The position numbers and the translations under genes are program-made. The notes beneath the pieces were generated by a model. It was not told the origin of the DNA and did not search any database. It was given only the letters and a program-made list of their open reading frames with translations. Positions 33,795 through 43,373 of a stretch of DNA of 64,000 nucleotides are shown one piece after another. This DNA comes from Flavobacterium psychrophilum DSM 3660 = ATCC 49418 (lineage in GTDB: Bacteria; Bacteroidota; Bacteroidia; Flavobacteriales; Flavobacteriaceae). Every line of letters starts with the position of its first letter. The stretch's first letter is position 1. The stretch is from contig NZ_MUHE01000010.1 of assembly GCF_002217405.1 (NCBI RefSeq), positions 23,390-87,389 on the forward strand. Reading direction: 5' to 3'.

Positions 33795-34568
33795 TTAAGC
33801 TTTAAAATATACTTTTCTAATCCCAATAAAAACAAACATAGGTATCGTATAAATGATAAAAAAGGGAACGATATATTGTATTAAATTCATTGGGAGCATC
33901 ACCGCAATTATGAGTAATTGAAATCCTAAACCATAAATAGAAACCAAAGTCATAAACCAGTTTGGAAACGTTTTTACTTTATAAGCATTGCTATCTAAAT
34001 AATGAATTATCTTATCGAAAATCCCATAAACCAAGGTGTAAATTTTAAATAAAATATTTACTGTTTTTTGACTCTCTCCAGGTAAAGCACGAGGTGATTT
34101 ATACTCAAAAACTTTACTTGTTGTATCTCCTCCAACTAATTTGTTTCTTAAGATTACATAATAATAATTGTATAAAGTTCCTTGCAATTGAACACAAAAA
34201 AAGGCTAAAATTGTTATTAAAAAGGATGTTTTAGAAACGTAACAAATCGTCATCAAAAACATAAAATTTAAGACAATATCAAACACACTATCTAGATATC
34301 TTCCAGAATACGAGGGTGTGTTTTTTAGTCTTGCAAGTTCGCCATCTGCAGCATCTATTGCTGATTTTAGTATGATAAAAAGACTTGCAAAAAAGTAATT
34401 TTTACTCAATATGCAACCAATTGCAATTAGACCAGAGAGCCCAAAGAGTAGCGTTACATGAATAGGTGTGAAGCGTGTTTTTTTGAGAGAATTGGCAAGT
34501 AATTTTCCAAAAGACCTTCCGTAATCTGATAAATCTAAAAATTTATCCTGAGCAGCGAGTTTAGACAT
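33795..34568 (-). CDS. CDP-alcohol phosphatidyltransferase family protein
   Basis: 257-aa inner-membrane enzyme that transfers a phosphatidyl group from CDP-diacylglycerol to an alcohol. The family motif DG-x2-AR-x8-G-x3-D-x3-D is present as DGELARLKNTPSYSGRYLDSVFD, at about residues 81-103 (two pieces: DGELARLK and GRYLDSVFD). Six or so helices. The alcohol (inositol, glycerophosphate, other) cannot be read from sequence. Monocistronic. Confidence 0.88.
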   Translation of the reverse strand: MSKLAAQDKFLDLSDYGRSFGKLLANSLKKTRFTPIHVTLLFGLSGLIAIGCILSKNYFFASLFIILKSAIDAADGELARLKNTPSYSGRYLDSVFDIVLNFMFLMTICYVSKTSFLITILAFFCVQLQGTLYNYYYVILRNKLVGGDTTSKVFEYKSPRALPGESQKTVNILFKIYTLVYGIFDKIIHYLDSNAYKVKTFPNWFMTLVSIYGLGFQLLIIAVMLPMNLIQYIVPFFIIYTIPMFVFIGIRKVYFKA

Positions 34569-34610
34569 TTAAGTGTGAAAACGAATAGATGTGACAATAT
34601 AGTCAGATTA

Positions 34611-34618
34611 CAAAAGTA
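34611..34618 (-). promoter_or_regulatory. Candidate -7 box (TACTTTTG, minus strand) for the CDP-alcohol transferase
   Basis: Exact TAnnTTTG match 42 bp upstream of the ATG at 34568; it also lies in a small palindrome AGATTACTTTTGTAATCT. Confidence 0.4.
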
Positions 34619-34672
34619 ATCTTTTTTAGCTATTATTTTTTGTATAAATAATAGTTTGTATTTTGTTAAATA

Positions 34673-35692
34673 TTACTTACTAAATCTATGTAAAGTATAA
34701 GTTGTAGTTGCTAGTAATATAAATGCCATGGCTTGATGTATAACTCCTAACCAAAGCGGAACGCTGTATAATAAAGTTAGCACACCAAGTGTAAATTGTA
34801 TAAAGACAATTATAAGTAATGCGTTTAATCCGTTTTTTTGTTCTAACGAAAGTGTATGTTTTTTACTTTTGAAGGTTAAAAATACTATTAATCCAGCTAC
34901 AAAATAAGCAATGGTTCTGTGTACAAATTGCACACCACTTTTACCTTCTGTAAATCTTGCAAACCAAGACTCTTTTTCTAGAATAATACTTTCGTGAAAG
35001 AATTGCCCATCACTCATTAAAGGCCAATGGTTGTGTATTAATCCGGCATTAAGACCAGCAACAAATCCGCCGTAAATAATTTGCAGAATTATTATTGCCA
35101 AAGTAATCCTAGCGATATTTCGTAAAGGGAGAATTACTTGTTTTTTTTCAGGATAAATTAAATCTAGAGCAACCCATAAGGTGTAAGCAAAAGTTATAAA
35201 AGCAAAAGTTAAGTGTAATGAAAGGCGAAAATGGCTTACATCTGGTGCATCAATTAAACCACTTTTTACCATAAACCAGCCTAAAAAACCCTGAAAAGCA
35301 CCCATTCCTAGTAGAATTGCACATTTTCTTAGGGTTTCGGTATTCAATTTTTTCTTTATCAAGAAATAAATAAAAGGAATAATAAAAACCAATCCAATTA
35401 TTCTGCCAATAAATCGATGAAACCATTCCCAGAAATAGATAAATTTATAATCTGACAGTGTAAAATCGTTGTGAATATTTATTTTTTGGTATTCTGGAAA
35501 AAGCTTATATTTTTCGAAAGTTTCTTCCCATTTAGCTTCAGTAAGCGGAGGGAACGTATCGGTTACTAGATGCCAATCTGTCATCGATAAACCAGAATTT
35601 GTTAATCTTGTGATTCCGCCCACGACAACCATTATAAATACTAAAAAGCACCCCGAAAGTAACCAGATTATTACAGATTTATTATTTTTCAT
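34673..35692 (-). CDS. Heme A synthase, COX15/CtaA family
   Basis: 339-aa inner-membrane enzyme that oxidises the C8 methyl of heme O to make heme A for aa3-type oxidases. Eight helices are visible. Heme ligand His residues lie in WEWFHRFIGRIIG, SHFRLSLHLTFAF, FVHRTIAYFVAG and GVIHQAMAFI. The N-terminal GITRLTNSGLSMTDWH is a strong family marker. No cytochrome oxidase gene is nearby. Confidence 0.94.
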   Translation of the reverse strand: MKNNKSVIIWLLSGCFLVFIMVVVGGITRLTNSGLSMTDWHLVTDTFPPLTEAKWEETFEKYKLFPEYQKINIHNDFTLSDYKFIYFWEWFHRFIGRIIGLVFIIPFIYFLIKKKLNTETLRKCAILLGMGAFQGFLGWFMVKSGLIDAPDVSHFRLSLHLTFAFITFAYTLWVALDLIYPEKKQVILPLRNIARITLAIIILQIIYGGFVAGLNAGLIHNHWPLMSDGQFFHESIILEKESWFARFTEGKSGVQFVHRTIAYFVAGLIVFLTFKSKKHTLSLEQKNGLNALLIIVFIQFTLGVLTLLYSVPLWLGVIHQAMAFILLATTTYTLHRFSK

Positions 35693-35777
35693 TAATTATA
35701 AATTTTCAACATGTAAAGTTATATGGTTTAGATATTTTTTGTTTTAAAACAAATTATAATTAAATATTAATTATTTG

Positions 35778-37199
35778 TTAATTTAACACTTTTTTTAAAC
35801 CTAATTTTTCAGCTTTTTTTAAAACAAATTTATAGGCTGCTTGGTATTCATTTGGAATTTCCCCTTCTAAAATGGCTTCTTTTACAGCTTCTTTCAAAAC
35901 GCCAATTTCTCTACCTGGTTTTATGTCAAAAATTTCCATAATCTGTTCACCAGTAATTGGCGGTTGAAAGTTTCGGACAGAATCACGTTCTTCTACTTCG
36001 ATGATTTTCTGACGTACAATTTCGAAGTTTTTATGGTATTTCTTAAACTTATTTGGGTTTTTTGTGGTAATATCGGCTTCGCACAAAGTCATTAAATTTT
36101 CTACATCTTGGCCAGCATCAAAAACGAGACGGCGCACTGCAGAATCAGTCACAATATCTTCGGACAAAACGATGGGACGAGAACTCATCATAACCATTTT
36201 TTGTACAAATTTCATTTTTTGATTTAGGGGCATGTGTAAACGTTCGAATATTTTTTTTGCCATTTTACCTCCTAAAAACTCATGTCCGTGAAAAGTCCAG
36301 CCTTGTTTTTTATTAAAACGTTTGGTTGGTGCTTTGCCAATATCATGTAATAATGCAGACCAACGCAACCAAACATCATTGGTATTTGGGCAAATATTAT
36401 CAACGACTTCTAACGTGTGGTAAAAGTTGTTTTTGTGTGTATGACCTTCTATTTCTTCTACTTGATTTAAAGCGGTTAGTTCTGGAAGAATAATATCTAA
36501 CAATCCTGTTTTAAACAATAATAAAAATCCTATTGAGGGTTTATCTGACGAAAGGATTTTATTTAATTCATCGACAATTCGTTCGCCCGAAATAATATTT
36601 ATTCTATCGGTATTTTTAGCGATAGAATTTAAAGAATTTTCTTCAATGGCGAAACCCAATTGTGTTGCAAACCGAATACCACGAAGCATTCGCAAAGGAT
36701 CATCAGAATAGGTAATATCAGGATCTAAAGGGGTTTTTATTGTTTTGTTTTCTAAATCGGTTAAGCCATCAAAAGGATCTAAAAGTTGGCCGTAATTGGT
36801 TTTGTTTAGGGAAATTGCTAAGGCATTTATTGTAAAATCACGACGGTTTTGGTCATCTTCAAGCGTTCCGTTTTCTACAACAGGATTGCGACTTTCGAGA
36901 TTGTAAGATTCTTTTCTTGCTCCAACAAATTCTATTTCAGTATCTTCAAAACGAAGCATCGCTGTTCCGTATGTTTTAAAAACTTGTACTTTAGGTTTGT
37001 GTGGTAATAATGCTGAAACTTTTAGTGCCAACTCGATTCCTGAGCCTACTGCAACAATATCTATGTCTTTTTTAAATTCTCTTTTTAAAATCAAATCACG
37101 TACAAACCCGCCAATTACATAGCTATCTATGCTAAGTTCTTGGGAAGCTTCTGAAATTATTTCAAAAATTTTGTTATTTAGTGCTGATTTATAGTTCAT
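35778..37199 (-). CDS. tRNA nucleotidyltransferase (CCA-adding) with HD domain
   Basis: 473-aa class II nucleotidyltransferase. Catalytic head VIGGFVRDLILKREFKKDIDIVAV (residues ~27-50, metal-binding Asp pair), RRDFTINALAISL, and RMLRGIRFATQLGF. A C-terminal HD domain has WLRWSALLHDIGKAPTKRF and FHGHEFLGG. This domain layout is typical of bacterial CCA-adding enzymes with phosphohydrolase activity. Bacteroidota have no other obvious CCA enzyme in this window. Confidence 0.93.
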   Translation of the reverse strand: MNYKSALNNKIFEIISEASQELSIDSYVIGGFVRDLILKREFKKDIDIVAVGSGIELALKVSALLPHKPKVQVFKTYGTAMLRFEDTEIEFVGARKESYNLESRNPVVENGTLEDDQNRRDFTINALAISLNKTNYGQLLDPFDGLTDLENKTIKTPLDPDITYSDDPLRMLRGIRFATQLGFAIEENSLNSIAKNTDRINIISGERIVDELNKILSSDKPSIGFLLLFKTGLLDIILPELTALNQVEEIEGHTHKNNFYHTLEVVDNICPNTNDVWLRWSALLHDIGKAPTKRFNKKQGWTFHGHEFLGGKMAKKIFERLHMPLNQKMKFVQKMVMMSSRPIVLSEDIVTDSAVRRLVFDAGQDVENLMTLCEADITTKNPNKFKKYHKNFEIVRQKIIEVEERDSVRNFQPPITGEQIMEIFDIKPGREIGVLKEAVKEAILEGEIPNEYQAAYKFVLKKAEKLGLKKVLN

Positions 37200-37214
37200 T
37201 TCTTGTTTCTGTAT

Positions 37215-37235
37215 TTTCTCCTTGGTCGAAATGAC
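37215..37235 (-). repeat. Remnant of a common intergenic repeat word
   Basis: Minus-strand word GTCATTTCGACCAAGGAGAA resembles the GTCATTTCGACCGAAGGGAG word that I remember as highly repeated between genes in flavobacterial genomes. Only this single partial copy is in the window. Confidence 0.4.
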
Positions 37236-37253
37236 AAACTATAATATAAAACT

Positions 37254-37820
37254 TTATTTGCGAATGACCTTTACTTGCGAATCATTCGTTAATTTTATGA
37301 TTGTAGATGGTTTTCCTCCAATTTTTTCGTGATGCAAATTTACAACATAGTCTACACCTTTTAAAATTTCTGGGCTAATATCTTTAAACGCAATAGGGGT
37401 AGGTTGTCCAGAAATATTTGCTGAAGTTGATACTAGAGGTTTTTTCATTCTTTCTAGTAATTTGAAGCAAAATGGTTCTTTTACGATTCTAATACCAAGT
37501 GTCTTATCTGTTGCGATTAAGTTTGGTGCTATGTTTCTAGGATTGTCTAATATTAGAGTAGTTGGTTTTTCGGACACATCCATAATTTGCCAAGCTACTT
37601 CTGGGATGTCTTTAAAAACGTTGTACATCATTTTTTCGCCATTCATGAGGCAAATCATGCTTTGTGTTTCGGCTCTTTGTTTGAGTTTGTATATTTTGGC
37701 AACTGCCTCAGGGTTTGTAGCATCGCAGCCTATTCCCCAAACGGTATCGGTAGGGTAAAGAATGATTCCGCCTTCTTTGATGACTTCGTAGGCGTTGTGT
37801 ATTTCTTGGTTGATGTCCAT
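37254..37820 (-). CDS. L-threonylcarbamoyladenylate synthase (TsaC/Sua5/YrdC)
   Basis: 188-aa enzyme making threonylcarbamoyl-AMP for the t6A37 tRNA modification. The YrdC core is clear: GGIILYPTDTVWGIGCDATN (residues 16-35), KRAETQSMICLM, GIRIVKEPFCFKLLERMKKPLVSTSANISGQPTP. There is no extra Sua5 domain. Adjacent to the CCA enzyme on the same strand, a sensible pairing of tRNA genes. Confidence 0.94.
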   Translation of the reverse strand: MDINQEIHNAYEVIKEGGIILYPTDTVWGIGCDATNPEAVAKIYKLKQRAETQSMICLMNGEKMMYNVFKDIPEVAWQIMDVSEKPTTLILDNPRNIAPNLIATDKTLGIRIVKEPFCFKLLERMKKPLVSTSANISGQPTPIAFKDISPEILKGVDYVVNLHHEKIGGKPSTIIKLTNDSQVKVIRK

Positions 37821-37832
37821 ATTAAGAAGGTT

Positions 37833-38936
37833 TTAAATCTTTAATTTCCAGATAAATTTTTTATTATAGTGTTTTATTTTAAAAAAATTGAAAAATAATG
37901 GGCGATTTAGAATAAAACGTCTTTTATATCTATCATATTTTTTTGGAGAATCTATAATTTCAAAATATTTATTTATTGTCTTAATCGTATTAAAGGATAG
38001 CAAAGTAAATATATAATGTTTGTTTTCTGTTAATAAAGATAGATAAGGTTTAGATCTTGGGTATTGGTTTTTCTTAAATTTATTATGAACAAGCTTTAAG
38101 GTGTTATTATTTATTTCTATAGTGTTTACTTCTTTTAAAATCAAGGTTTTAAAGTAAGTTAAATATATACCTATAATTTCTTTATAATTTTTAAATATAA
38201 TATTATTATAATATTTTTCGTTAATAATATCGAATGCTTTTAAAATATATATTATGTTTTGATCTTTTTTGTTATTTGTAATGGAATGAATGTTATTTGT
38301 GTGATAATAGTAAGTTTCCTTATTGCAAAATGAGATTTGTTTTGCTAAAAACCAGGTTTCAAAAAACCATAAATAATCTTCATGTAAAATTCCTTTTTTA
38401 AATTGAAGCGAATTATCTTCTATGAATGTTTTACGATATATTTTATTCATTACCGTAACGCAATGTCCTTCTTCAATTATTTTCAGAATTATTTCCTTAT
38501 TCAAATTTTTTAATGTGCCCTGAGTGTATTTAAAATGATGTGTTTCACCTAAAAATTCAGTTGTAAGAATGTTTCTCATTTGGGTTATTCCTACGACAAA
38601 ATCAGATTTGATATCAATTGAATTAATCAAATCCAGTATCGAATTTGAAGGTAATAAATCATCAGCATCAAGAAAAAAAATGTACTCTCCCTTAGCCAAT
38701 TGAACGCCATTATTTCTTGAAGTTGATACCCCTTGATTCTCTTGATGGTGGTGAAAAAAGCGATTGTCTTTCTTTACCCAGTTATCTATTATATTTGAAC
38801 TTTGATCTGTGCTACCATCATTAACAATTACACATTCCCAGTTTTTATACTCTTGATTAAAAACAGATTCTAATGTATTGTTTAAATAGTTTTCTCCGTT
38901 GTAACACGGAACTATTATGGATACTAAATTTTTCAT
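37833..38936 (-). CDS. Glycosyltransferase family 2 protein
   Basis: 367-aa GT-A glycosyltransferase. VSIIVPCYNGENYLNNTLESVF at the N-terminus, CVIVNDGSTDQS, the DxD motif in FLDADDLLPS (about 91-100), and EDYLWFFE (catalytic Asp region). The C-terminal ~120 residues are Lys/Asn-rich and unrelated to anything I recognise. Last gene of the minus-strand gmd-rmd-GT group, so it likely uses a sugar made or linked in that pathway. Confidence 0.9.
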   Translation of the reverse strand: MKNLVSIIVPCYNGENYLNNTLESVFNQEYKNWECVIVNDGSTDQSSNIIDNWVKKDNRFFHHHQENQGVSTSRNNGVQLAKGEYIFFLDADDLLPSNSILDLINSIDIKSDFVVGITQMRNILTTEFLGETHHFKYTQGTLKNLNKEIILKIIEEGHCVTVMNKIYRKTFIEDNSLQFKKGILHEDYLWFFETWFLAKQISFCNKETYYYHTNNIHSITNNKKDQNIIYILKAFDIINEKYYNNIIFKNYKEIIGIYLTYFKTLILKEVNTIEINNNTLKLVHNKFKKNQYPRSKPYLSLLTENKHYIFTLLSFNTIKTINKYFEIIDSPKKYDRYKRRFILNRPLFFNFFKIKHYNKKFIWKLKI

Positions 38937-38986
38937 AATTACAAGGGCGTTGTTGTAAATTTTTTTTTTGAACTAATTGGGGTTGT

Positions 38987-39880
38987 TTAAAAAAAAGATT
39001 TTAAAGTTTCTTTTATCGAAAAATCATCTGTTAAACTAATCATACCATTTAGTTTTTCAGGGGAACCGGATAATTTATATATTTCGTTGTTTCTTACAAA
39101 AGCTGGATTTATCTTAATTTCTAAATTATGTTTTGAAATTTCTTTGCAGGCATTTATAACTTCATCTAGCGAATGTGTTTTTCCAGAACATAAATTCACA
39201 ATTTCTGATAAAAAATCACTTATTGCTAACTTATGGTAGCATTCACAAATAAAATTTATCGAATTATATTCTCTATATACATTAATATTTCCCAGTTCTA
39301 ATACGCTAGCTTTTTCTTTAAATGCTTTCGTGATTTTGGGTATTACAAAATTTACATTTTGTTCTGGTGCTGTATAATTAAACGGTCTTGTTATAATTAT
39401 TGGTAGTGTGTCAAAATAAGTTTTGGCAACAAATTCCATAGCTAGTTTACTAATCCCATAATGATTTACGGGATTAGGACATAAAGCTTCTGAAAGTACT
39501 GTTTCAGTTTGGTTTCCGTAAACGGTTGCGCTACTTGCTATAATTATTTTGCGAATACTATCTTTCGATTCGTTTTTTATTGCTTCTAGCAGGTTTTGTG
39601 TTCCTATTACATTTACATCATACATTTCGTTAAGATTCTCATGTCCAACAAAAGATATTGCTGCAAGATGAATTACGATGCTTGGTTGAATTTCTTTTAT
39701 AATTGCACTTAGTTTTTCTTTTTCTAATAAGTTACAAATAAAGATATTAGGATTTTTACTTTTATTACTATTTGCTAAACCAAAAACTTCAAAGTTTTTA
39801 TCGGCAAAATATTTAGAAAGATAAATTCCTGTAAAACCATTTATTCCAGTAATAAAAACTTTTTTAGAATGAGAATCCAT
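38987..39880 (-). CDS. SDR nucleotide-sugar reductase, GDP-6-deoxy-D-lyxo-4-hexulose reductase (Rmd) type
   Basis: 297-aa extended short-chain dehydrogenase. NAD(P)-binding [16 protein letters not shown], Ser in [20 protein letters not shown] (catalytic YxxxK) and [19 protein letters not shown], a pattern seen in Rmd proteins that reduce the Gmd product to GDP-D-rhamnose. It overlaps the end of gmd by 17 bp, which supports coupling of the two steps. GDP-L-fucose is less likely because the partner does not look like a Fcl epimerase-reductase. Confidence 0.8.
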   Translation of the reverse strand: MDSHSKKVFITGINGFTGIYLSKYFADKNFEVFGLANSNKSKNPNIFICNLLEKEKLSAIIKEIQPSIVIHLAAISFVGHENLNEMYDVNVIGTQNLLEAIKNESKDSIRKIIIASSATVYGNQTETVLSEALCPNPVNHYGISKLAMEFVAKTYFDTLPIIITRPFNYTAPEQNVNFVIPKITKAFKEKASVLELGNINVYREYNSINFICECYHKLAISDFLSEIVNLCSGKTHSLDEVINACKEISKHNLEIKINPAFVRNNEIYKLSGSPEKLNGMISLTDDFSIKETLKSFF

Positions 39881-40898
39881 TTGTGTTTCTTCTTATATCG
39901 GCTTCCACCATTATTGAGCAAAGTTTTTCTAAGCTTGTTTTAGGATGCCAGTTTAATAAATCATTTGCTTTTTTTGCATCACCAATTAACAATTCTACTT
40001 CTGAAGGTCTGAAAAATGCTGGGTTAATTTGAACTAATAATTCATTAGTTTTTTGATTAAAACCTTTTTCGTCGACACCTTGACCTTTCCAAACTAGATC
40101 GACGCCAATTTGTTTGAAAGAAAGTTCTACAAAAGTTTTAACAGTAAATGTTTTATTGGTTGCTAAAACAAAAGTCTCTGCATCCTTGTATTGTAACATT
40201 TTATACATTCCTTCTACATATTCTTTGGCATAACCCCAATCTCTTTGTGCATCTAAATTTCCTAATTCTAATATAGATTGTTTTTTAAGAGATATTTTAG
40301 CAACGGTATCTGTAATTTTTCTTGTTACAAATTCCCTTCCTCTTAAGGGCGATTCGTGGTTAAATAAAATACCACTTACACCAAAAATATCATAACTTTC
40401 TCTATAGTTTATTGTTGCCCAGTGTGCAAAAAGTTTCGAAAAACCATAAGGACTTCTTGGGTAAAAAGGGGTGTCCTCGGTTTGTGGTACTTGTTGTACT
40501 TTACCAAACATTTCTGAGGTACTGGCTTGATAAAATCTAATTTTAGGATTAATTATTCTAATAGCTTCTAATAAATGTAAAGCCCCAATTCCGGTTGTTT
40601 GTGCCGTAGAAATTGGTTGATCAAAAGATACCCCTACAAAACTTTGTGCTGCTAAATTATAAATTTCGTCTGGCTGAACTTTGTCTATTAGTCGGATATT
40701 GCTCGTTTGGTCATTTAAATCATATTCTAGTAAATGCAAATTTGGATTGTTTTGAATTCCTAATTCTTCAATTCTCCAGAAATTCATAGAACTAGAACGT
40801 CTATATGTCCCGTAAACTTCATATCCTTTGCTTAAAAGTAATTCAGCTAAATATGCACCATCTTGTCCTGTAATACCTGTTATGATTGCTTTTTTCAT
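39864..40898 (-). CDS. gmd: GDP-mannose 4,6-dehydratase
   Basis: 344-aa SDR that turns GDP-mannose into GDP-4-keto-6-deoxymannose. [20 protein letters not shown] (N-terminal Rossmann loop), [16 protein letters not shown], the catalytic Thr/Ser-Glu in ASTSEMFG, YxxxK in [26 protein letters not shown] and [16 protein letters not shown], all canonical. Candidate promoter at 40934-40941. Directly followed by the Rmd-type gene. Confidence 0.97.
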   Translation of the reverse strand: MKKAIITGITGQDGAYLAELLLSKGYEVYGTYRRSSSMNFWRIEELGIQNNPNLHLLEYDLNDQTSNIRLIDKVQPDEIYNLAAQSFVGVSFDQPISTAQTTGIGALHLLEAIRIINPKIRFYQASTSEMFGKVQQVPQTEDTPFYPRSPYGFSKLFAHWATINYRESYDIFGVSGILFNHESPLRGREFVTRKITDTVAKISLKKQSILELGNLDAQRDWGYAKEYVEGMYKMLQYKDAETFVLATNKTFTVKTFVELSFKQIGVDLVWKGQGVDEKGFNQKTNELLVQINPAFFRPSEVELLIGDAKKANDLLNWHPKTSLEKLCSIMVEADIRRNTNGFSF

Positions 40899-40933
40899 GT
40901 ATATATATTAAATTTTTATTAACTGCTTTTATG

Positions 40934-40941
40934 CAAAAGTA
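40934..40941 (-). promoter_or_regulatory. Candidate -7 box (TACTTTTG, minus strand) for gmd
   Basis: Exact TAnnTTTG match 35 bp upstream of the gmd ATG in the 160-bp region shared with the divergent glycosyltransferase. Confidence 0.45.
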
Positions 40942-41022
40942 CATTTTTTTAAAACAACCCGAAAAAGAATTAATCAAAAGTATATCTTTGTCCCTGAAGT
41001 TTTATTAAAAGGTAATTTAAAT

Positions 41023-41030
41023 TACTTTTG
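41023..41030 (+). promoter_or_regulatory. Candidate -7 box TACTTTTG for the divergent glycosyltransferase
   Basis: Matches TAnnTTTG 29 bp before the ATG at 41060. A second match, TATCTTTG, lies at 40983-40990. Confidence 0.45.
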
Positions 41031-41059
41031 CATTTGTTTTTTTGTAAATTATTTTAACT

Positions 41060-42346
41060 ATGAAAGAGAAAATTGGCGTTAACGTTTTTGGATATATAAA
41101 TGGTGAATTTGGTCTAGGTGAAGCCGTAAGATTACTAATAAAAGCTATGCAAAGCGTAGATATTCCAGTAGCATTAATAAATTTAGACATAAAAACAAAT
41201 CATCGTCACGAAGATAAGACTTTCGAAAACTTTACAAAAGAAGCTCCTTATTCAATAAATTTAGTGTTATTAGGACCAGGAGAGGCAAGCTTACCGCTAA
41301 CTTATTTTGAGGATTCTGGCTTGTTTAAAAATAAATACAATATCTATTATTTAAATTGGGAGTCTGAATATTTCCCTCAGGAATATGTAGATAATATTAG
41401 CTTTTTTGATGAAATTTGGGTGCCTGCAAAATATTGTCAAAATGTAATTTCTAAGGTTACTAACATACCAGTAACGGTTATTCATTATCCTATTGAAATT
41501 GTAATACCAGATACAATCGATGAGGAAGCCGAAAAATTCTATGATAAATCAAGTTTTAATTTTTTATTTATTTTCGATTACAACAGTACACTCGAAAGAA
41601 AAAATCCTATAAATTTAATTAAAGCATTCAAAAAAGCATTTGACAAGCACGATAAAACAGTTTCGCTAACGATCAAAACCTCTAGAGCTACTAGGTTTGC
41701 AAAAGAAAAATTAAAATTATTGGAGGAAATAGAAGGGTTTGAAAATATAAATATTGTAGAAAAAATATTCGAGAAATACACTTTACATAACATTATAAAA
41801 GGTTGCGATAGTTATGTTTCTCTTCACCGTTCAGAAGGATTTGGTCTCACCATGGCCGAAGCTATGTTTTTTGGGAAACCAGTTATAGCAACGGGTTACT
41901 CAGGGAATCTAGAATTTATGAATAATGAAAATAGCTTTTTAGTTGATTATAAAACCTGTACAGTAGATTCAAAAATCATCAATTATGACAAAAATACGAT
42001 TTGGTCTGATCCTGATTTTGAGTACATGGGAGAATTAATGAAAAGAGTAAAAGAAAATTCAACTGCGATTAAAGAAATTGCAAATAAAGGTAATGAAACA
42101 ATACTAAATGAGTTCTCAACTATAAAAATAGGGAATGAAATTAAAACTAAAATAGAGTCAATATTAGAGAATTTTAGAATAGATCCAATCAAAAACGGAT
42201 ACATTTCTGTTTATTTAGAAAATATAAAACTAAAGGAAGAACTTCGTCTCGTTTATAAAAGCAAGTTAATTACTACAATATTAGATGTTAAACTATACTT
42301 TAGAAATAGAAAATTAAAACGTAAAAATAAAAATAAAAATAAATAA
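41060..42346 (+). CDS. Glycosyltransferase family 4 protein
   Basis: 428-aa GT-B glycosyltransferase. N-terminal INVFGYINGEFGLGEAVRLLIKAMQ, middle FIFDYNSTLERKNPINLIKAF, and the donor-binding RSEGFGLTMAEAMFFGKPVIATGYSGNLEFM (split: EGFGLTMAE and KPVIATGYSGN), the E-x7-E motif of GT4 enzymes. Lysine-rich C-terminal tail. Single gene between divergent gmd and convergent GT2; function within the surface-glycan locus not further defined. Confidence 0.9.
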   Translation: MKEKIGVNVFGYINGEFGLGEAVRLLIKAMQSVDIPVALINLDIKTNHRHEDKTFENFTKEAPYSINLVLLGPGEASLPLTYFEDSGLFKNKYNIYYLNWESEYFPQEYVDNISFFDEIWVPAKYCQNVISKVTNIPVTVIHYPIEIVIPDTIDEEAEKFYDKSSFNFLFIFDYNSTLERKNPINLIKAFKKAFDKHDKTVSLTIKTSRATRFAKEKLKLLEEIEGFENINIVEKIFEKYTLHNIIKGCDSYVSLHRSEGFGLTMAEAMFFGKPVIATGYSGNLEFMNNENSFLVDYKTCTVDSKIINYDKNTIWSDPDFEYMGELMKRVKENSTAIKEIANKGNETILNEFSTIKIGNEIKTKIESILENFRIDPIKNGYISVYLENIKLKEELRLVYKSKLITTILDVKLYFRNRKLKRKNKNKNK

Positions 42347-42403
42347 AAGCGTAATTTTTTACGAATGTTTTTTTTTGTTGGTTAAAAATGAGATATTCAT
42401 TTT

Positions 42404-43369
42404 CTAACTAAATTGACGTTTTTTTAATAGTTTATCTGTAAAATTTAATAAACTGGTTTTAATAAAATATCTTTTCTTCATTTCAAATTTTGTGTTATTA
42501 ATTAATTCTTTTAGTTCTAATAAAACGAAGCCAAATCGATTGTCTAAATTTGTTTGAAAAGCTAAAAAAGTTTCTATTTGATTGTATGAATTAATGATTT
42601 TTTTCAATCTTTTTTTATAACCATAAAATGATATTTCATAATTTTTATAATCAAAAATCTCTGTTAGTAATAATTTTTCTTTTTGGGTTTCATTAAAAAA
42701 AACACCTCCAACTTGTTGATTATTATGAATTCTATAGTAAAAATATTTTTCATTCAACATTTCAAAAGCATTATTATTGCTAGAAACTAATGCAATCCAT
42801 TCATCATGATGAAAATTTTTCATTATTGGAAAAGGTATTATTTCGGGTATGATTTTTTTTCTGAAAGCCATTGAAGCTCCAGTTGCAATATTTTCTAAAT
42901 AACTAATCATATTGAAATAATTATAATCGATATTTTTTTCTCTTAAAAATTGAGGTACATCCCAAATTGCATATTTATCATGAACAATTCCTCTTTCGTC
43001 GATGCAATAACCGTTTGATGCTAATGCATCAATTTTAGGGTTATTATTAAAATATTCAGCATATTTTTCTACTTTAATTTCTACCCAAAAATCATCTTGA
43101 TCTGACAGAAAAATAATATCACCAGTACATAAAGTAATTGCTTTTTCGAAATTTTTTACACTGCGAAGATTTTGTTCATTAATATAAATCTTAAATAAAC
43201 CAGGATTTGTCGAAGAATAATGATTTAAAATTTCGACAGTTTTGTCGGATGAACAATCATCGCAAACTATAATTTCGTCAACTTTTTTTGTTTGGTTTAA
43301 AATAGAATCTAATTGTTCCTTAATATATTTCTCACCATTATATGTGCATAATGCTACCGATGTTTTCAT
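42404..43369 (-). CDS. Glycosyltransferase family 2 protein (rhamnosyltransferase-like)
   Basis: 321-aa GT-A enzyme: SVALCTYNGEKYIKEQLDSIL at the N-terminus, IIVCDDCSSDKTVEIL, and LSDQDDFW as the DxD-type motif (about 92-99). FHHDEWIALVSS marks the catalytic-base region. The layout resembles alpha-rhamnosyltransferases of O-antigen loci, which would fit the D-rhamnose genes nearby, but that is inference. 4 bp downstream of the CgeB-like gene on the same strand. Confidence 0.88.
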   Translation of the reverse strand: MKTSVALCTYNGEKYIKEQLDSILNQTKKVDEIIVCDDCSSDKTVEILNHYSSTNPGLFKIYINEQNLRSVKNFEKAITLCTGDIIFLSDQDDFWVEIKVEKYAEYFNNNPKIDALASNGYCIDERGIVHDKYAIWDVPQFLREKNIDYNYFNMISYLENIATGASMAFRKKIIPEIIPFPIMKNFHHDEWIALVSSNNNAFEMLNEKYFYYRIHNNQQVGGVFFNETQKEKLLLTEIFDYKNYEISFYGYKKRLKKIINSYNQIETFLAFQTNLDNRFGFVLLELKELINNTKFEMKKRYFIKTSLLNFTDKLLKKRQFS

Positions 43370-43373
43370 TTAT

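Noticed and set aside
42347-42375. Terminator after the GT4 gene
   Set aside because: Only a 5-bp CGTAA/TTACG stem separated from the T-run by AATG; too weak to list as a feature.
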